From contig OX442421.1 of NCBI GenBank assembly GCA_949361645.1, positions 4,135,320 to 4,199,319 of the forward strand: a stretch of 64,000 nt of DNA. The letters run 5' to 3'. The notes under the pieces were generated by a model. That model ran no database searches, had not been told where the DNA came from, and saw only the letters and a list, made by a program, of their open reading frames with translations. A program made the position numbers and the translations under genes. Below, piece after piece: positions 32,843-50,424 of this stretch. The stretch comes from Spongilla lacustris (taxonomy: Eukaryota; Porifera; Demospongiae; Spongillida; Spongillidae). Each line of letters starts with the position of its first letter. Within the stretch, counting starts at the first letter, position 1.

Positions 32843-35800
32843 TGTAATTGGCCAAGATTTATAGCAGATGCACTAGGTACAGTCTGACGTATTATACATA
32901 CAAAAATGATCATGGGTGTGCGTGTGACAATCTATTACAAAATGCTCCATCAGAATATTGTTCTGCACAAGCGCAGACTATTGAATCCTGTATTACACTG
33001 CTCCCTTTCGTTTAGTGTTCCACGTATATTCCATAGTGCTGCTGCATGCGTTGTCGATCTTGGACTGGATATCAGCATGTTCAGGTGGTGCAGGTGGAAT
33101 TGCAATTTCTGGCACTGCTGCCTCTTCTTGCTCTGCTGGTTCTCCTTGCCCAGCTGGCTTATCGTGCTGCTCGTCATCACTGTCAACCAGAGTTCTCTGG
33201 AAGCTATGGTTTCTGGGTTGTCATTGGATACTACACATGGCTTGAGCCTGTCAAAATGAACAATTGTTGTTTTTCTCCGCCCTTGAAGAGTTTTGATTTT
33301 GTACATGCTCTCGCCCAGTCGTTCCATGACCTTAAAGGGTCCTTTCCAATGGTGGTGTAATTTTCTGGATTGACCACGAGGAACAGCTGTGGAGTGTAGC
33401 CACACCAACTTGCCCAGGCTAAATGACTTCCCATGTACTTTTTTGTCATACAGCTCTTTCTGCCTCCAATGAGTATGCTTCTTGCAAGCTGTCTTTCGCA
33501 TACTCTGAGATAGTGTGTGACTCCATCTGATTTGTGCAGCTTCACCTGGCATCTGAACATCAAGAAAAATGGAGTAAATCCTGTGGAGGAATGGATACTG
33601 CAGTTGTAATCCAGACAAAGTTTACATATGTGCTGCTGCCAATCAGCTTGACGGTTGCCAACTGCAGTGGAGAGCATATCCAATAGAGTCCGATTGAACC
33701 GCTCCACCATTCCATTACCCTGCGGATGGTACGGCGTGGTGCATGTTTTTCTGATCTGCAACAGTTCACATGTCTCTTTCACCAAATCAAGTGCAAGTGG
33801 AGAGACAGCTGCAACAGCTTCAGCACGGTCTGCATGGCGTACACACCATCAGGGTCTTGTTCCTGTGGGGACACAGTGCTTTTAATTCTGGCCATGAGCT
33901 TGGGAGTCTATTTGGGGGCTTGACAATCTTCCACTTTTGTGCCTTCTGGAAGTGGTTCAGGAACAGCTGTTTCACTTGGTGGGACCTTTTTGAGTATTAC
34001 TTCATTTTCAGGTAGTACTTCAGCTTCTGTTTCCCCTTCAGGCAGTATTTCAGGTAGTTCCGGCTGTGCCTGAGGAAGTTCGATCTCTGTAGACTCATCT
34101 TTTGTCCTAGTCAAGTCCATTGGAACCAGATGTTTACGATTCGGCCTGAGATCTCCATTGTCAGAATGTACAATATATGACCACTTCAGCTTGAACAGTA
34201 CCACTTGCTGAAGTGTCAGGTAGCCAAACCTCTTCTCTTTTCTGCAATGGCCTTGATGATGTTGCTTTGCAATGTGGATCAAAATTCAGCTTCATCTTTC
34301 TACGTCTTTTCTCCTCCTGCATCAAGGACTCAAATTCTGCCTCAAGGACTCAAATGGTGGAGCTTTTGGCATCAACAGAGTTTTGATCACTGGCAATGTT
34401 GGCTGTAATTTTCGGCCCATTGATAGTTCAGCTGGGCTGTACCCATTCTCCAGTGGCGTTGTTCGGTAAGCTAGAAGACCCAGGTATGGATCACTGCATT
34501 GCTTTTATGGTCTTCACTGCACTTTCTGCTTCTCCATGTGCTTGCAGGTATCGTGGGCTACTTGTTATATGGTTGAACTTGTATTCTCGAGAAAACTTAG
34601 CAAACAAAGAGGATGAGTATTGAGGACCACTGTCTGATATGAAGACCTCTGGAATGCTGTGACGGGCAAAAATTGACCTCAAATGAGTCACTACATCAGT
34701 TGAGGTGGTGGAAGAGAGCTTTGCAATTTCAATGAATCGAGAGTAGTAGTTTACAACAACATTCTTATGCCAATCAAATAAGTCCGATGCCACTTTCTGC
34801 CAAGGGTAATCTGGAAATGGGGTTGGCATCAAAGGTTCAGTGTGCTGCTGTCGATGTTGGCAGCATACTTGACACTGCATGATTACTTTCTCCAGATCTT
34901 TAGACATACCTGGCCACCAAACACATTGCCTCACTCTCTCCCTACATTTAGTTAGACCCTGATGACCAGAGTGTATCCTGATCAAAATGTCTCCCTGCAG
35001 CGGTGATGGTATTACCAGCCGACTAGCACGTAGCAATAGTCCATCATGGTAATACAATATGTCAGGCAAAGGCAGCTGTCTCTTCTTCAAATACAGCATC
35101 TGATAGGTCTTGGCCTTGGTTGACTGCTGCTCGAGAAAGTGTGTCAGCAATGGAAAGGTCTTTACCTGGAGCATGGGACATTGAATACGTAAACTGCATC
35201 AAAGACAAAATCTTTGGACTCGAATTGGCAATTCCTCTAGACATTTCTTTGGAGTGAGCAAAGGTACGAGTGGTTTGTGGTTCGTCTCAGTATGGAATTG
35301 CATTCCTGTCAAGTAATCCGAAATCGTTCACAAGCCCAGGTGACAGCTAACGCTTCCTTTTCTATTTGTGCATAGCGTTGTTCGGTTTCTGATAATGCTC
35401 AAGAGATATACAAACTGTAGGCAACTGGTCTTAATACTCTTGAAGCTTGTTTTTGTTGCAATACTGCTTCCAGACCATACGAGGAGCATCTGCTGAAACG
35501 CAGGTTTCATACGCTGCATTGTACATTGCCAATACTTGTGTAGAACTTAGCTTTGCCTTGATTTTATCAAATGACTCTTGCTGAGCTGAACCCCATGCCC
35601 ACTGGTTCTATGAACTCAGCAACTCTCTTAACAGCTTAGTTTCATCAGCGAGGTGAGGGGAGAATTTACTGAGTTGATTCACCATTCCCAGAAACCTGCG
35701 GATTTCAGTAACATTTGTTGGAGCTGCCATGTCTCTTATTGCTTTTATCATGATCTGAATCAATGCCATTCTCATCAATGATTTGTCCCAGAAACTTGAT

Positions 35801-38149
35801 CTGTTTTTTCCAAACAAACATTTTTCTTCGTTGAGTGTCACTCCTGCTGATTGTATCCTGCCCAATACTGATATCAAATTCTGGTTATGCTCTTGCTCCT
35901 TTTTGCCATGGACCAAAATATTAAAACAATATCTGCCAAAGGGTGTGATGAACGTTGTCAACAGAGTAGACTGTCTGCAAAGAGGGATTTGCCAGAATCC
36001 TGAATTTGCGTCCAGTTTTGAAAACAACTTTGCTTCATTCAACTGGGCTAGAGTTTGCTACACAGATGGCATCTCATGACATTGTCATTTAACTTCGGTA
36101 ATCAACACATATCCTTACAGAACCATTCGGCTTTGGAGCAACCACCATTCCTGAGTACCACTCTGTAGGTTAATTTAGAAATGACTCCCAGTTTCTCCAT
36201 TCTTAGAAGTTCTTTAACTTTTGGAAGCAAAGATAGTGCAACTCTTCTAGGAGTCATTAATGAAAATGGTTCTCGATTATCTTTCAACTTTATCTTGAAT
36301 TCTCCTTCCATTCATCCTAGTCCCTGGAATACCTTTGGAAACAGATCTACAACTCTGTGGTTTTCTGAAGTGACAGATTCAATGTTCGTGACTAGGTTCA
36401 ATGCTGCAATTGCAGGGCATCCCACAAGAGGTTGTCTGAGTCCCTGAACAACGTACATTTCCTGCTTTACTTCTATATCTCCCTTCTTCAGGTTGCCTGT
36501 AAACTGTCCTTTCACTTTTAGCTTCTGTTGACTCGGTCCATAAAGTGTTCTGGTAGGTGAGTGAAGTGGTCCATCCTTTACTGGGTTGTATGATGATGCA
36601 GGAATAACAGTAACCTCTGCCCCAGTGTCTATCTTGAATATCATTTGTCTTCCATTCAACCCCAGTGTTGTTGTCCACTGATCTATGTAAGTAACCTTAA
36701 TGCATTGCCGCTACTGTCTTGTCCTTTGCTCTGCACACTGATTGAAAATGACCTTGTCATCCATAACTATGACAGGATGCTGTCCTGGCAGAGCATATGT
36801 GTTTTCCTTGGATACACATGTAGCCACATCTAGTACACATTGTTTTGTGTTTCCATGTGACTTCCTTGTCTTTTGCAACAGCAACTATTCTTTCATCATG
36901 TTCCTGGCTTCGTATTACTGTCTGTTGACCTTTCACTGCCTCATTGTGTCTAACTGCATTGATAGCTTTGTCCAATGTCAAATCAGGGTCCAGCTGAAGT
37001 TTCTCTGATAGCTGAGAGTTTCCAATTCCCACCACAATCAGGTCACGTATGACCTCATCATGCGATGACCCATACGAACAATACTCTGCTAAGCAATAGA
37101 GGGATGTAATGAAGGAGTCACACGTCTCATCAGGCCCTTGAACACGACGATTAAACTTTGCACGCTCGAAAATAACATTTCTGTGTTTCACGAAATGCTT
37201 CTCTAACTTCTCCTTCACTACATCATACTTGCCTCGCTGAGCTTCTGTCAAGCTAAACGAGCGTAATATGTCTTCCGCTTGGTCCTCCATCGAGTAAATG
37301 AGTGTATGTATTCCGCATTCGCTATCAACCCCGATGCTTTCCTAAAGCGCTCAAAGTGACGAATCCACCGAGGCCACTCTTCAGGAGTAGCAAAGTCAAA
37401 GGGTTCTGGAGGAGAGATATGAAGAGATGCCATCGTGAGTTTGATATCAGTCACAGTTAATTACTTAATCGTGTTGAACACGTCAGCACCGCTGCCACCA
37501 TGTAATAGTACGCATTTTCGAGGGCGCTGCCTTAGGGTATGCTTAATAATATACAGCAAATACAGTTACTCAGTACACAGAAACTTCTCAACCTCACTAG
37601 TCCTGCTAGTCACGTGATAACACATTACATCAGTCAAATAACACCACTACAGTTCTGGCATTTAACTCGGCCACGTACAGTTGCCGCTTACTGTCAGGGT
37701 CAAAATGACGCTGTAAGGATTTCATGCACTCACCGTAGTCTTCTCTCACATTTTGTGGCAGATTCTTGAAGGCTTTTCTGAGCTTTCCCGGCTAGATGCA
37801 CCTTCAGCCATTTCAATTTCTCCTCCACAGTGGTCAACTTGTGGATAGCAGTTACGCTCTCAAAATGGTCTACCCATTCTGCCCAGGCACCGGCTTCGCC
37901 CCCATAGGGCTCAGGTAGGAGCAAGGATTTGGTTATTTCTAACTTGTGTATAGAGCCGACTATGCAGTGTAAGTGGCCAAGATTTATAGCAGATACACAA
38001 GGTACAGACTGACTATATGTACAAAAATAAGGTGTATATATGTGTGTGATCATGGGTGTGCGTGTGACAATGTATTACAAAATGTTCTGTCAGAATATTG
38101 TACTGCTCAAGCGCAGGCTATTGTATCCTGACAGTGAGCCTGTATTACA
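32843..38149 (-). mobile_element. Composite Ty3/gypsy nest (copy 2, inverted)
   Basis: Exact inverted counterpart of 11061..16367 with the same stops and shifts. Outer LTRs are at 37968..38149 (5') and 32843..32997 (3'); the inner LTR is at 37501..37651. Inner gag ends at 36757, protease is 36312..36659, RT 35608..36311, integrase 34491..35061, and the outer integrase half lies within 32998..33907. Confidence 0.85.
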
Positions 38150-38907
38150 GTATGTAGTCAGTTATATTCTCAATATGAGTGTCCTAGCATTAACATCTGA
38201 AAGGTTTTGCATGTACTTTTTGACACAGATACAGTCCTTTTAATTCGGCTCGCCAGCTTCAGCTTTCTGGCACGATATAGTGATTGCCACTTCAAACTTG
38301 CAGCTGTTCATGGCAAATGGTTCTTCTGATAGCTTCATCAATGTTCAATCATATCTACAATATTGTAAATAATCATAATGTTATTCAACCGAAACAGATA
38401 ACTTTTATGACCCAAACGTTTGAGGCAAACATTTTAGTGGCAGATTAAATGAACTTTTTGTTAAACATCCATTTCAGATACAAATACCTGTCTTCTATGT
38501 ATTGTTTAAATATGATAGCCTAAACACAACGCAATACGAGACAATCAGCTACATGCGTTTCCACCAAAAACTGCAGCAATTGTTCTTGTACAGTCTACAG
38601 CATTCAACATTTGGCCTGGCCACATGGTATCGTTATATGCAGGGTAGTTATATGCCAATGCCAGGCCTGATCTGTTTCCAAATGGGGGAGAAATAATCTA
38701 AAATTTTGCTGAATGAGGAACACAAATTCCCCAAAATATAAAGTAAGATGTCAAGTGACAAGCTTCAATTTCAAACCCTTTATGAATAAAACTGCATTAT
38801 TAGAATTTTTATTGCTCAAACCATTATTGATAAAACGTATTCCAAACATTGAAGGCTAGGGGAAAAAGATTACACTCAACTACCATGGTTCCCACTGTAC
38901 ATTTATA

Positions 38908-39486
38908 ATGCAAATCTTACCGCATGTATACAATCCGTTTTTTCGTTTTGGCTCAACGGATAATGGCAATGTTGAGAATGAACTTCTCATTATAGTTTGG
39001 TGTGATCATAATGGAAGGGGTGAACGAGTTCATACAAAAATACGTCACCTCATGGTAGATAAATTTAGTGTGATTGATAGCATTGTTCAGCATTTTAAAT
39101 TTCCATTAGAAGAGGCAGGAGTTGATACATTTGCCACGAAGGCCAAATTTGAAGCAATAGTATCTTGTGCAGGAAGTTCTATATCTCTTCTCCCACTTGA
39201 TCATCAATCAGCATGGTGGTGGCTCTTCGATTCCCCTACTCGTCAGAATGGTCCAATATCCTGGCTCTTGCTACACTTGTCTTTTCTGTCCCAGTTTCTA
39301 GTGCTAAAGCACAACGAGAATTTTCACAGGTAAACCTCCTCAAAGAACACCAAAAGATATTTCCTCTGTAGTCAGGCCTTAGATGATTTGCTAAAAGTGA
39401 ATGCTACAAGTCAATCACTTAATGATTTCTCTCCAAATTCAGCTATCCAACTTTGGTGGAATGGCAAAACTAGATGGTCTACCCAA
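38908..39486 (+). pseudogene. hAT-family transposase relic (copy 2)
   Basis: Inverted identical copy of the relic at 9724..10302: GSTDNGNVENEL near 38950, dimerisation region in a shifted frame around 39222..39345, terminal segment from ~39378. Confidence 0.65.
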
Positions 39487-40084
39487 ATTACACGATCCGA
39501 AAAAATATGGTGGAGGTACCAGTAGTATACATTTGAGAAAATGGGAATCTACTAGAAGACTGGGATGAATGGCTAGGCTAAAAATGTAACATTTAAACTG
39601 ACACTCAATATATGTGTAGTTTAAGTGTATGTATAAAAATTCATGTGCATGCTGGTATATTGCAATTGATTGTATCAGGACCAAATACCAACCCTTATTT
39701 CCACCTCTGTATTCGTATGCGAATACACTGTAAATTTATTCAGTACACATAAAAAGGATAGAAGTTATAACAGTCTCACAGACTCAACCCTGAAACTAGC
39801 TTATGTAAGTGGTCAGGCATGGCTAATGATGTGTCTGTATGGGTGCTTGGATGGTGCGTAGCTGTTGTAGATTATGTTTTCAAACACTATGTTCCAAAAC
39901 TCCTAATCCCATGTGTGCTGTACGCCAACTTTGATTGCATATGACGCATACACTACTCAAACGTTATGTTTATTTTGTACTGTTTATTTTGTTTATTTTG
40001 TACTGACCACTACTATACATGTATGTACACTACATATATTGTGACGTAATTGGAAGACATTGTCCCATTTTCTGATCTGCCTAG

Positions 40085-42135
<2,051 letters not shown>

Positions 42136-42742
42136 TGCAAGTACTTCATGGTGTATTGATTTCAATGTGTTATTTATACTGAAGCAAGGGTATCCTGTTG
42201 CATTTTTAATCACTAAGAGACTACTGTTATTCTGATTAGTTTTATAACAAGCTCATTGGATGTTATGTGTGTATTTTGCTACCACTTGTTATCATTACAT
42301 ATACCTGCAGTACCTGCCTGTAGTGAAAACGTTTTTTTTTCTTTCTATTTATACATGTATAACTGACCAAAATATCTGACAGATCCTGACTGACGGGAAC
42401 AATGAACTTACTTATTGATGGACTGGCAAAACCATTGATGTACCAACCAACTGAATACATCCACAATTACACATGTAGAAGTAAATAAATAGATTTGTGA
42501 TTTTCATTATTTACATGTGACATTAAATATATTGAATGTACTAGAATTCTCTTTTCATGTGCCAGTATGCCTATGCATTAATTTATACAGGCACATGTGT
42601 GAATGGCACATTGTACCGGAACTGTGTACCAAACAACTACAAATGCAGCGAATTAGAATGATGACATAGGTGTGCATACATTGAGAGTTGCTCAGGGGTG
42701 TTAAGGCAGCCTATCGATGTTTCGTACCCAGACCATACATAC

Positions 42743-43133
42743 CTAGCCTTTTGTAGTGATTATGTCATGAGTCTGTAAATGGGTTTTTTCTAATCCTTGA
42801 TGTCCAGCTACAGAGGACCTTTTGCTGCAAAGATTTAGGAACAGTGACAGTCTCTGTTGTTGGTCCAGGTGCATATTTTCTGCATAGTACACCATCAACA
42901 ATGACAAACTGAGACCACAGTTGAGCATACCGTCTCCACAAGTGTCCTTTTGGACACTGTCCTGAAGTTTTCAGAGCTTCTGACAACCTTAGTGTGACTT
43001 CATCGTTCTGCTGTGCAAGGTTAAGTTACCACTTTAGTCTGCATTCCTGTGGCAGCGGCCGAGGTATGCACTCTCGTTGGATGACACTGTAATTACATTC
43101 TGAAATTGATAGTGTTTGACTGGCATATGCTAT
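42743..43133 (-). pseudogene. Ty3/gypsy pol scrap (second core, left arm)
   Basis: Identical copy of the RNase H/integrase fragment of the first core, with the same frame breaks, next to the truncated MITE at 43134..43628. Confidence 0.7.
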
Positions 43134-43628
43134 GTTAGTTTCTGAATCATCGGTTACGGAGATACAGTTGAGCAAACTACAGGCACATTTTCCCGCTTGA
43201 TTCGCGCCAATGTTATAATCACCGCCTTCCCATTCACTGAGCGGGACGCGATTTGCCAAAATCATTGGCGCGAATCAAGCGGGAAAACGTGCCCGTAGTT
43301 TGTTCAACTGTATCTCCGTAACGGATGATATCGAAATTAACGAACAGAACAAATCAATAGCTACAGGACTCCTCTATGTGCAACCCGAATTTGACGCGTT
43401 TTCAACACTCGTACGTGGAGAAATGAGGATTTCTAACCCGCGGGGTTAACGATTGTTGTATCCATGGCACGGAAAATGTGTAGATCACAAAAATCGATTG
43501 TCACACAGTACGAAATTTGAAAGGAAAACGTAGTACCGTCGCGAAGATGTATTGTTTAGTACAACGTGCAATTTTTATAGTGATAAATTTATAGCCCACA
43601 AGCCCGATTTTGCTGGACACTGTCCCAT
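43134..43628. mobile_element. Foldback MITE, truncated (second core, left arm)
   Basis: Identical to the copy at 1732..2226, at the equivalent position of the inverted core. Confidence 0.65.
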
Positions 43629-44098
43629 ATATCTTTTCACCGGGCTGAACCACTTAATATCACAACTCAGTATTGATGTTCACCAATTCTTTTGAAGAAG
43701 CTGATGACCCTATCTTATGCTGTAAATACCGGTATAATGTAACGCAAATAATATGTGATTACATCGCTCAGCCCAGCGTATGGTATCCCTGTAACCGCAT
43801 AAGTAAATCATCTAAAAAAATAATTTAAAAAAAGCGATATTGGAAATTGCGGACTAATGCGATTATTTGTCGAAGTGGGAATCTAGCGGGGCGGTCAAGT
43901 TGTCAAACCTGCATCATGGGAGGATGAGAGGCGGGCCCAAACCCTTTTTATTGCCAAACTCCTCGGGTGAAAAATCACCAATCTTTGCAGGATTCGAACT
44001 CGCTACCCCGTGATTCTGAACCACTGAATTTAGCGTTTCAGCCAAATGACTAGTTATGAATATGATATGCTAAAACTACTTTTATCTACATCGCAGGT

Positions 44099-46171
44099 AG
44101 GCACTGCGGAATTTTTTTAAAAATGCTCAAAAGATTATAATATTATTATCGTTAGGAAGAGCAAAAAAAGCTGCGTTTAACAGTACTTTATGCGTCACCG
44201 TAGCATATTTAGTACCGGAGATATGTAGCGCCAAAGTGAGAACTTTTTTAGTACAGCGGTCAATGCGTAATCGCTATAAAAACTGTGACGGTTGAGGAAC
44301 AATAAAGCATAACCTTGCCATTCCATAAGATATTAATTCCAAACATCGCATATAAGTGGTTCTGACTTTGTTAAGACTTTTAGAAGGTTTTTAACTAAAA
44401 TTCATCACATATATATATATATATATATTTCAAATAACTGGCTAGCATGCATACACTTGAGCACAACATCATTTACCATTGTTTCATTGGCCACAAACAC
44501 TAAATCACCAATTAAATAGTCCAAGAGCATGCCAATGACCATCAATTCGTTATTCTTCAGATTCATCCATCATTCAATATACTTTTAGCTTTGGTAACTT
44601 GCATGCATGCTTTATGAGTTATCTGCCGATCGTTTAGTACGTTGGTGAAATCTACATGCACCTTGCAGAGAAATTAAATTAGCAAATACTCTGGAAATGA
44701 AGGTTTGCTGCTCCTGTGGAATTGTCATAGTATATATATATTTTGCAAGATGTATAGTCATCTTCTGAGGATATAAGCATGTAACTATAATCATTCACAG
44801 CTACACTTGAAAACCATAGTAGAACGTATTTTAATGGTGGTATACAATGTATAAAGGCCCTCACCCGGCTGACTATTGTACTCGTTGCAGTACCAGTGCA
44901 GCTATGGCTATTCTGTGTTCGGTTGACATCAACATTGTCGATTATATACATATACATGCATGTTTATATTATTATATTGCTGCAATCTGTCATAAGCGTC
45001 AGCTGAAATTTTGTTTAACGAGTTCTACAAGCACCATGCTTTTGCCTCCTCTCTGAGATCTTCCGCTAATAGACCCGTCATATCACGCGCTTTCGGATTA
45101 GGTTCGTGGCTCTTGTTCGGACTCCAGAATGGTCCATCTGGGATGCCAAGCTGCATTGGTTCTGATTTCTGAAAAGAACCCGTTGCGTTTGACGCGGATA
45201 ACTGGCAATCTGTAGTACGCAAACCCTCAGTGACGTCACGTAATCAAATACATTTACTGAAGAATCCTAACATTAAATGCAATTTCTTAAATTTTAAGCT
45301 TTTCTGCCTTTATAGCAATGTTTAGTATGGTTAGCAAATGTTCAATAAATTATTAAAAATTATATGGTTACTTTAGGGACCTCTGAATAGTATGACATGA
45401 TTTTCATCTCTTAAGTCGAATTAATTCGGCCGTACTGATGCTAAGCAGCACCCATATCAAAAACCTTATAAAAACAATCCTAACTTCACAACGAATTGGA
45501 GTTAAGAATTCAAACATTCCATATATAAAGCTACTATAATGAGCTATCTGGCAAAACAAAAAGGAGCTCTTAAGTCGAACTATTTGTTGAGTTGTAAGCC
45601 AAAAACCTTAACCTGAAGATACCTTAATGTTTTGACCCTGGAAATTCAGTGTCAGATAGGAATTCCGACATTTTTAGTGATCCAAACCCAAAAGTTATGA
45701 TCTAAGTTATAAAAAATGATGTTTCTGTAGATCCTGGTGTATAATACCATTTGATGTTACGGTCCAAAGATGTTCAGTAACTGGCGCATCGTAGAAGGTA
45801 CCCTGCGCTTCGTCAAATCTTTATGAAACTTCCTAGAAAGATAGAATGATAAATTATCTAGAGGGGAGAGTACTTACCGTGGAGGGGACGCAGCGTTTTG
45901 GAGTCGAAAATCGTGGCCAGAAAACTATATTCGATTTGAACAACACATAATAAATACGGTGCGTGTTTTAAAACTTAAAAACTAGTCTGGTCTATTGCTC
46001 ACGCATTCGGCAGTCGTTCTGAATGCATAGTAAGCCACAATGAAGCACAATGAAGCTACCAGATCGTTTTTACCAAATGGTGTCAATAAAGATTTTTAAA
46101 ATTGCAAACAGAAAAATTTTCTTCTGACGTCTAGGATTTTACGGTCTAAAATCAAGGATTCCGCAGTGCCT
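44099..46171. mobile_element. DNA transposon with 14-bp TIRs and 9-bp target duplication (core copy 2)
   Basis: Reverse complement of 3038..5110. Target duplications atcgcaggt at 44090..44098 and 46172..46180. Same insertion event carried along when the core was copied and inverted. Confidence 0.82.
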
Positions 46172-46982
46172 ATCGCAGGTCCATTAATTAATCCACATAC
46201 ATTTAATTTTGTGGCCGGCGCTACTTTCGGGCAGAGTATTTTATGTTATAAATGCAGCCCTGGCAATAGACAGGGGTTGATTCAAGATGATCTATCGCCT
46301 TTTCAGTGAAGGATCTACTTGCAGGGGGGATGGCAAGACCTTCTCATCCCCCCCTGCAAGTAGATCCTTCACTGAAAAGGCGATAGATCATCTTGAATCA
46401 ACCCCTGTCTATTGCCAGGGCTGCATTTATAACATAAAATACTCTGCCCGAAAGTAGCGCCGGCCACACAATTAAATGTATGTGGATTAATTAATGGACC
46501 TGCGATGTAGATAAAAGTAGTTTTAGCATATCATATTCATAACTAGTCATTTGGCTGAAACGCTAAATTCAGTGGTTCAGAATCACGGGGTAGCGAGTTC
46601 GAATCCTGCAAAGTTTGGTGATTTTTCACCCGAGGAGTTTGGCAATAAAAAGGGTTTGGGCCCGCCTCTCATCCTCCCATGATGCAGGTTTGACAACTTG
46701 ACCGCCCCGCTAGATTCCCACTTCGACAAATAATCGCATTAGTCCGCTTCACATCCGCTAGTAATTTCCAATATCGCTTTTTTTAAATTATTTTTTTAGA
46801 TGATTTACTTATGCGGTTACAGGGATGCCATACGCTGGGCTGAGCGATGTAATCACATATTATTTGCGTTACATTATACCGGTATTTACAGCATAAGATA
46901 GGGTCATCAGCTTCTTCAAAAGAATTGGTGAACATCAATACTGAGTTGTGATATTAAGTGGTTCAGCCCGGTGAAAAGATAT

Positions 46983-47477
46983 ATGGGACAGTGTCCAGCA
47001 AAATCGGGCTTGTGGGCTATAAATTTATCACTATAAAAATTGCACGTTGTACTAAACAATACATCTTCGCGACGGTACTACGTTTTCCTTTCAAATTTCG
47101 TACTGTGTGACAATCGATTTTTGTGATCTACACATTTTCCGTGCCATGGATACAACAATCGTTAACCCCGCGGGTTAGAAATCCTCATTTCTCCACGTAC
47201 GAGTGTTGAAAACGCGTCAAATTCGGGTTGCACATAGAGGAGTCCTGTAGCTATTGATTTGTTCTGTTCGTTAATTTCGATATCATCCGTTACGGAGATA
47301 CAGTTGAACAAACTACGGGCACGTTTTCCCGCTTGATTCGCGCCAATGATTTTGGCAAATCGCGTCCCGCTCAGTGAATGGGAAGGCGGTGATTATAACA
47401 TTGGCGCGAATCAAGCGGGAAAATGTGCCTGTAGTTTGCTCAACTGTATCTCCGTAACCGATGATTCAGAAACTAAC
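46983..47477. mobile_element. Foldback MITE, truncated (second core, right arm)
   Basis: Identical to the copy at 5581..6075. Confidence 0.65.
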
Positions 47478-47868
47478 ATAGCATATGCCAGTCAAACACT
47501 ATCAATTTCAGAATGTAATTACAGTGTCATCCAACGAGAGTGCATACCTCGGCCGCTGCCACAGGAATGCAGACTAAAGTGGTAACTTAACCTTGCACAG
47601 CAGAACGATGAAGTCACACTAAGGTTGTCAGAAGCTCTGAAAACTTCAGGACAGTGTCCAAAAGGACACTTGTGGAGACGGTATGCTCAACTGTGGTCTC
47701 AGTTTGTCATTGTTGATGGTGTACTATGCAGAAAATATGCACCTGGACCAACAACAGAGACTGTCACTGTTCCTAAATCTTTGCAGCAAAAGGTCCTCTG
47801 TAGCTGGACATCAAGGATTAGAAAAAACCCATTTACAGACTCATGACATAATCACTACAAAAGGCTAG
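47478..47868 (+). pseudogene. Ty3/gypsy pol scrap (second core, right arm)
   Basis: Identical copy of 6076..6466, next to the truncated MITE at 46983..47477. Confidence 0.7.
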
Positions 47869-48475
47869 GTATGTATGGTCTGGGTACGAAACATCGATAG
47901 GCTGCCTTAACACCCTTGAGCAACTCTCAATGTATGCACACCTATGTCATCATTCTAATTCGCTGCATTTGTAGTTGTTTGGTACACAGTTCCGGTACAA
48001 TGTGCCATTCACACATGTGCCTGTATAAATTAATGCATAGGCATACTGGCACATGAAAAGAGAATTCTAGTACATTCAATATATTTAATGTCACATGTAA
48101 ATAATGAAAATCACAAATCTATTTATTTACTTCTACATGTGTAATTGTGGATGTATTCAGTTGGTTGGTACATCAATGGTTTTGCCAGTCCATCAATAAG
48201 TAAGTTCATTGTTCCCGTCAGTCAGGATCTGTCAGATATTTTGGTCAGTTATACATGTATAAATAGAAAGAAAAAAAAACGTTTTCACTACAGGCAGGTA
48301 CTGCAGGTATATGTAATGATAACAAGTGGTAGCAAAATACACACATAACATCCAATGAGCTTGTTATAAAACTAATCAGAATAACAGTAGTCTCTTAGTG
48401 ATTAAAAATGCAACAGGATACCCTTGCTTCAGTATAAATAACACATTGAAATCAATACACCATGAAGTACTTGCA

Positions 48476-50326
48476 TTATTTTTCAGAGCTTTTCGAAGAT
48501 AGCAAATCAATTATGTCCACATGATGTTCATTAATAGCAACATCTAATGCTGTCCTCCCATCCTGTAATAAAAATGATATTACTGATTAGAAGTGTGAAC
48601 ACAATTCCATAAACGAGGCCACACAGTCATACTTTCTGAAACCACAACAATAAAAAAAATTCCATCTTTTTCTACAACCATGTCTAGTTTGCTACATCAG
48701 CTCCCGCCAGAAACTAGACCACAGGTGACTAATAACAGTACACTGGAGAATAATGAACACTTTATTCTATCCTGATGAACCCTGTTTCTCGCATGTACAA
48801 CTGCCCCTTCTTTGGTGGAAAACCTTTTTCATCACTCATTCATTACTGCAGGGTGGTTGTTGTGTCTTGGCTGGCAGGTTTTGCCATCAGTGATCTTCAG
48901 AAAAGCATACTAAAGTAGTTGCCCTGATCAAAGTAACTGTACAAATAGTTGCTAGGTACACAATGACAATGACATACGCGGCACCACTACCTTAACATTT
49001 TTTTGAATTTCTTAGCACTGTGTCCGTGAAATTTGAATGTTGTTTTTGTCCAATTTAACTTTCTGAAAATTAGTCAGATCGCCCCACTTGCATAGAAAAG
49101 CATATTTATATATATAATATATATATAGCGCTTTGAATTGGATGCTATATATATAAATTCACAAGCATCAAAATCGCATAGAATGTTCCATATAATTATA
49201 TTATAATTATATATATATTATATATATACCGGTATATATGTATATATTTCAACTATTGCCTATAGACATTTGGCATTGCTGTCTGTTCAGTACACAGCTT
49301 GGCCATACATTAAATGCTTACCTTTGTCAACAGATTTGTTTTGATCCTAGCATCCAACAATGTTTGCACCACTGACTGGCTTCCTCCTTCTGCTGCCCAA
49401 TGAAGAGGAGTCCATTGATTCTAATACAAAAATGGCTCATACAAAGACCCTTGTGTTAAATAGTTCTGCTCATATCTAGCTTGGTAGTTTCGACAATAGT
49501 CTAAACACAGCAGAAGCTATATACATTTGTTTTGCAATAGGTACTGATGTATGATTATGACCATATCATGTGTTATATGTGTATATATGTATTGCATCAG
49601 TTTTCAATTTTCCATGGTACAAGTATAGGTACATGTATTAGCAAAAGCAGGCTACTTCCACAGCCCATATGAAAACTGCAGAATTACTCTTGATTGGACT
49701 TCAACAAGCTGTGAATTGGGTTTGAAAAGCACTACGTTACATGCTTTCATAAGCATACAGATACATACACAGACATGCGTTTAGGTGGACCAATATGTGG
49801 ACTAGTACTGACATATTCCAAGTGACAAAATTAAGCAGCTGAGGCAGTTGGACTTAGTTGCTACGTGAGGCCAGTCATTGATGGAACCTACTGGCTTCAA
49901 TGACCACACACAGCAGCACATTTAATTAATACCATCTTGTTATACAAGTGTATGCAAGCCTATGTCAGGTACTTTCCATATGATGTTACACAAATAATGT
50001 ACGCTAGCATGGAACCATTACCGGAGTGTTGACAATTGGCTGCGTAATAATTGAAGTAGGTTTAACGGTTACAAAATATTACCAGTTTGTGTAAGCATTT
50101 CTTAGCAGGGAGGACGATAATCCTATGCGTAGGACGACGGGGGATTAAAGGTTAAAAATCTAATTGCATACATCTGTTCCTAAAGTAACATAACTCCTAA
50201 GGCTAGTTAATGAACTATTTATATTGAGGAGCTCTGGGGTTATTGATTATCGACATTTTTATTTTGAAAAAAATGTACAATTGAAATTTTCACTTTATGT
50301 CATTTTAAAAAAAAGATGACTAGACT

Positions 50327-50424
<98 letters not shown>

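Larger units (their letters stand above)
30432..38897. mobile_element. Foldback DNA element (copy 2)
   Basis: Inverted copy of the element at 10313..18778, with arms at 30432..~30995 and ~38340..38897. Confidence 0.65.
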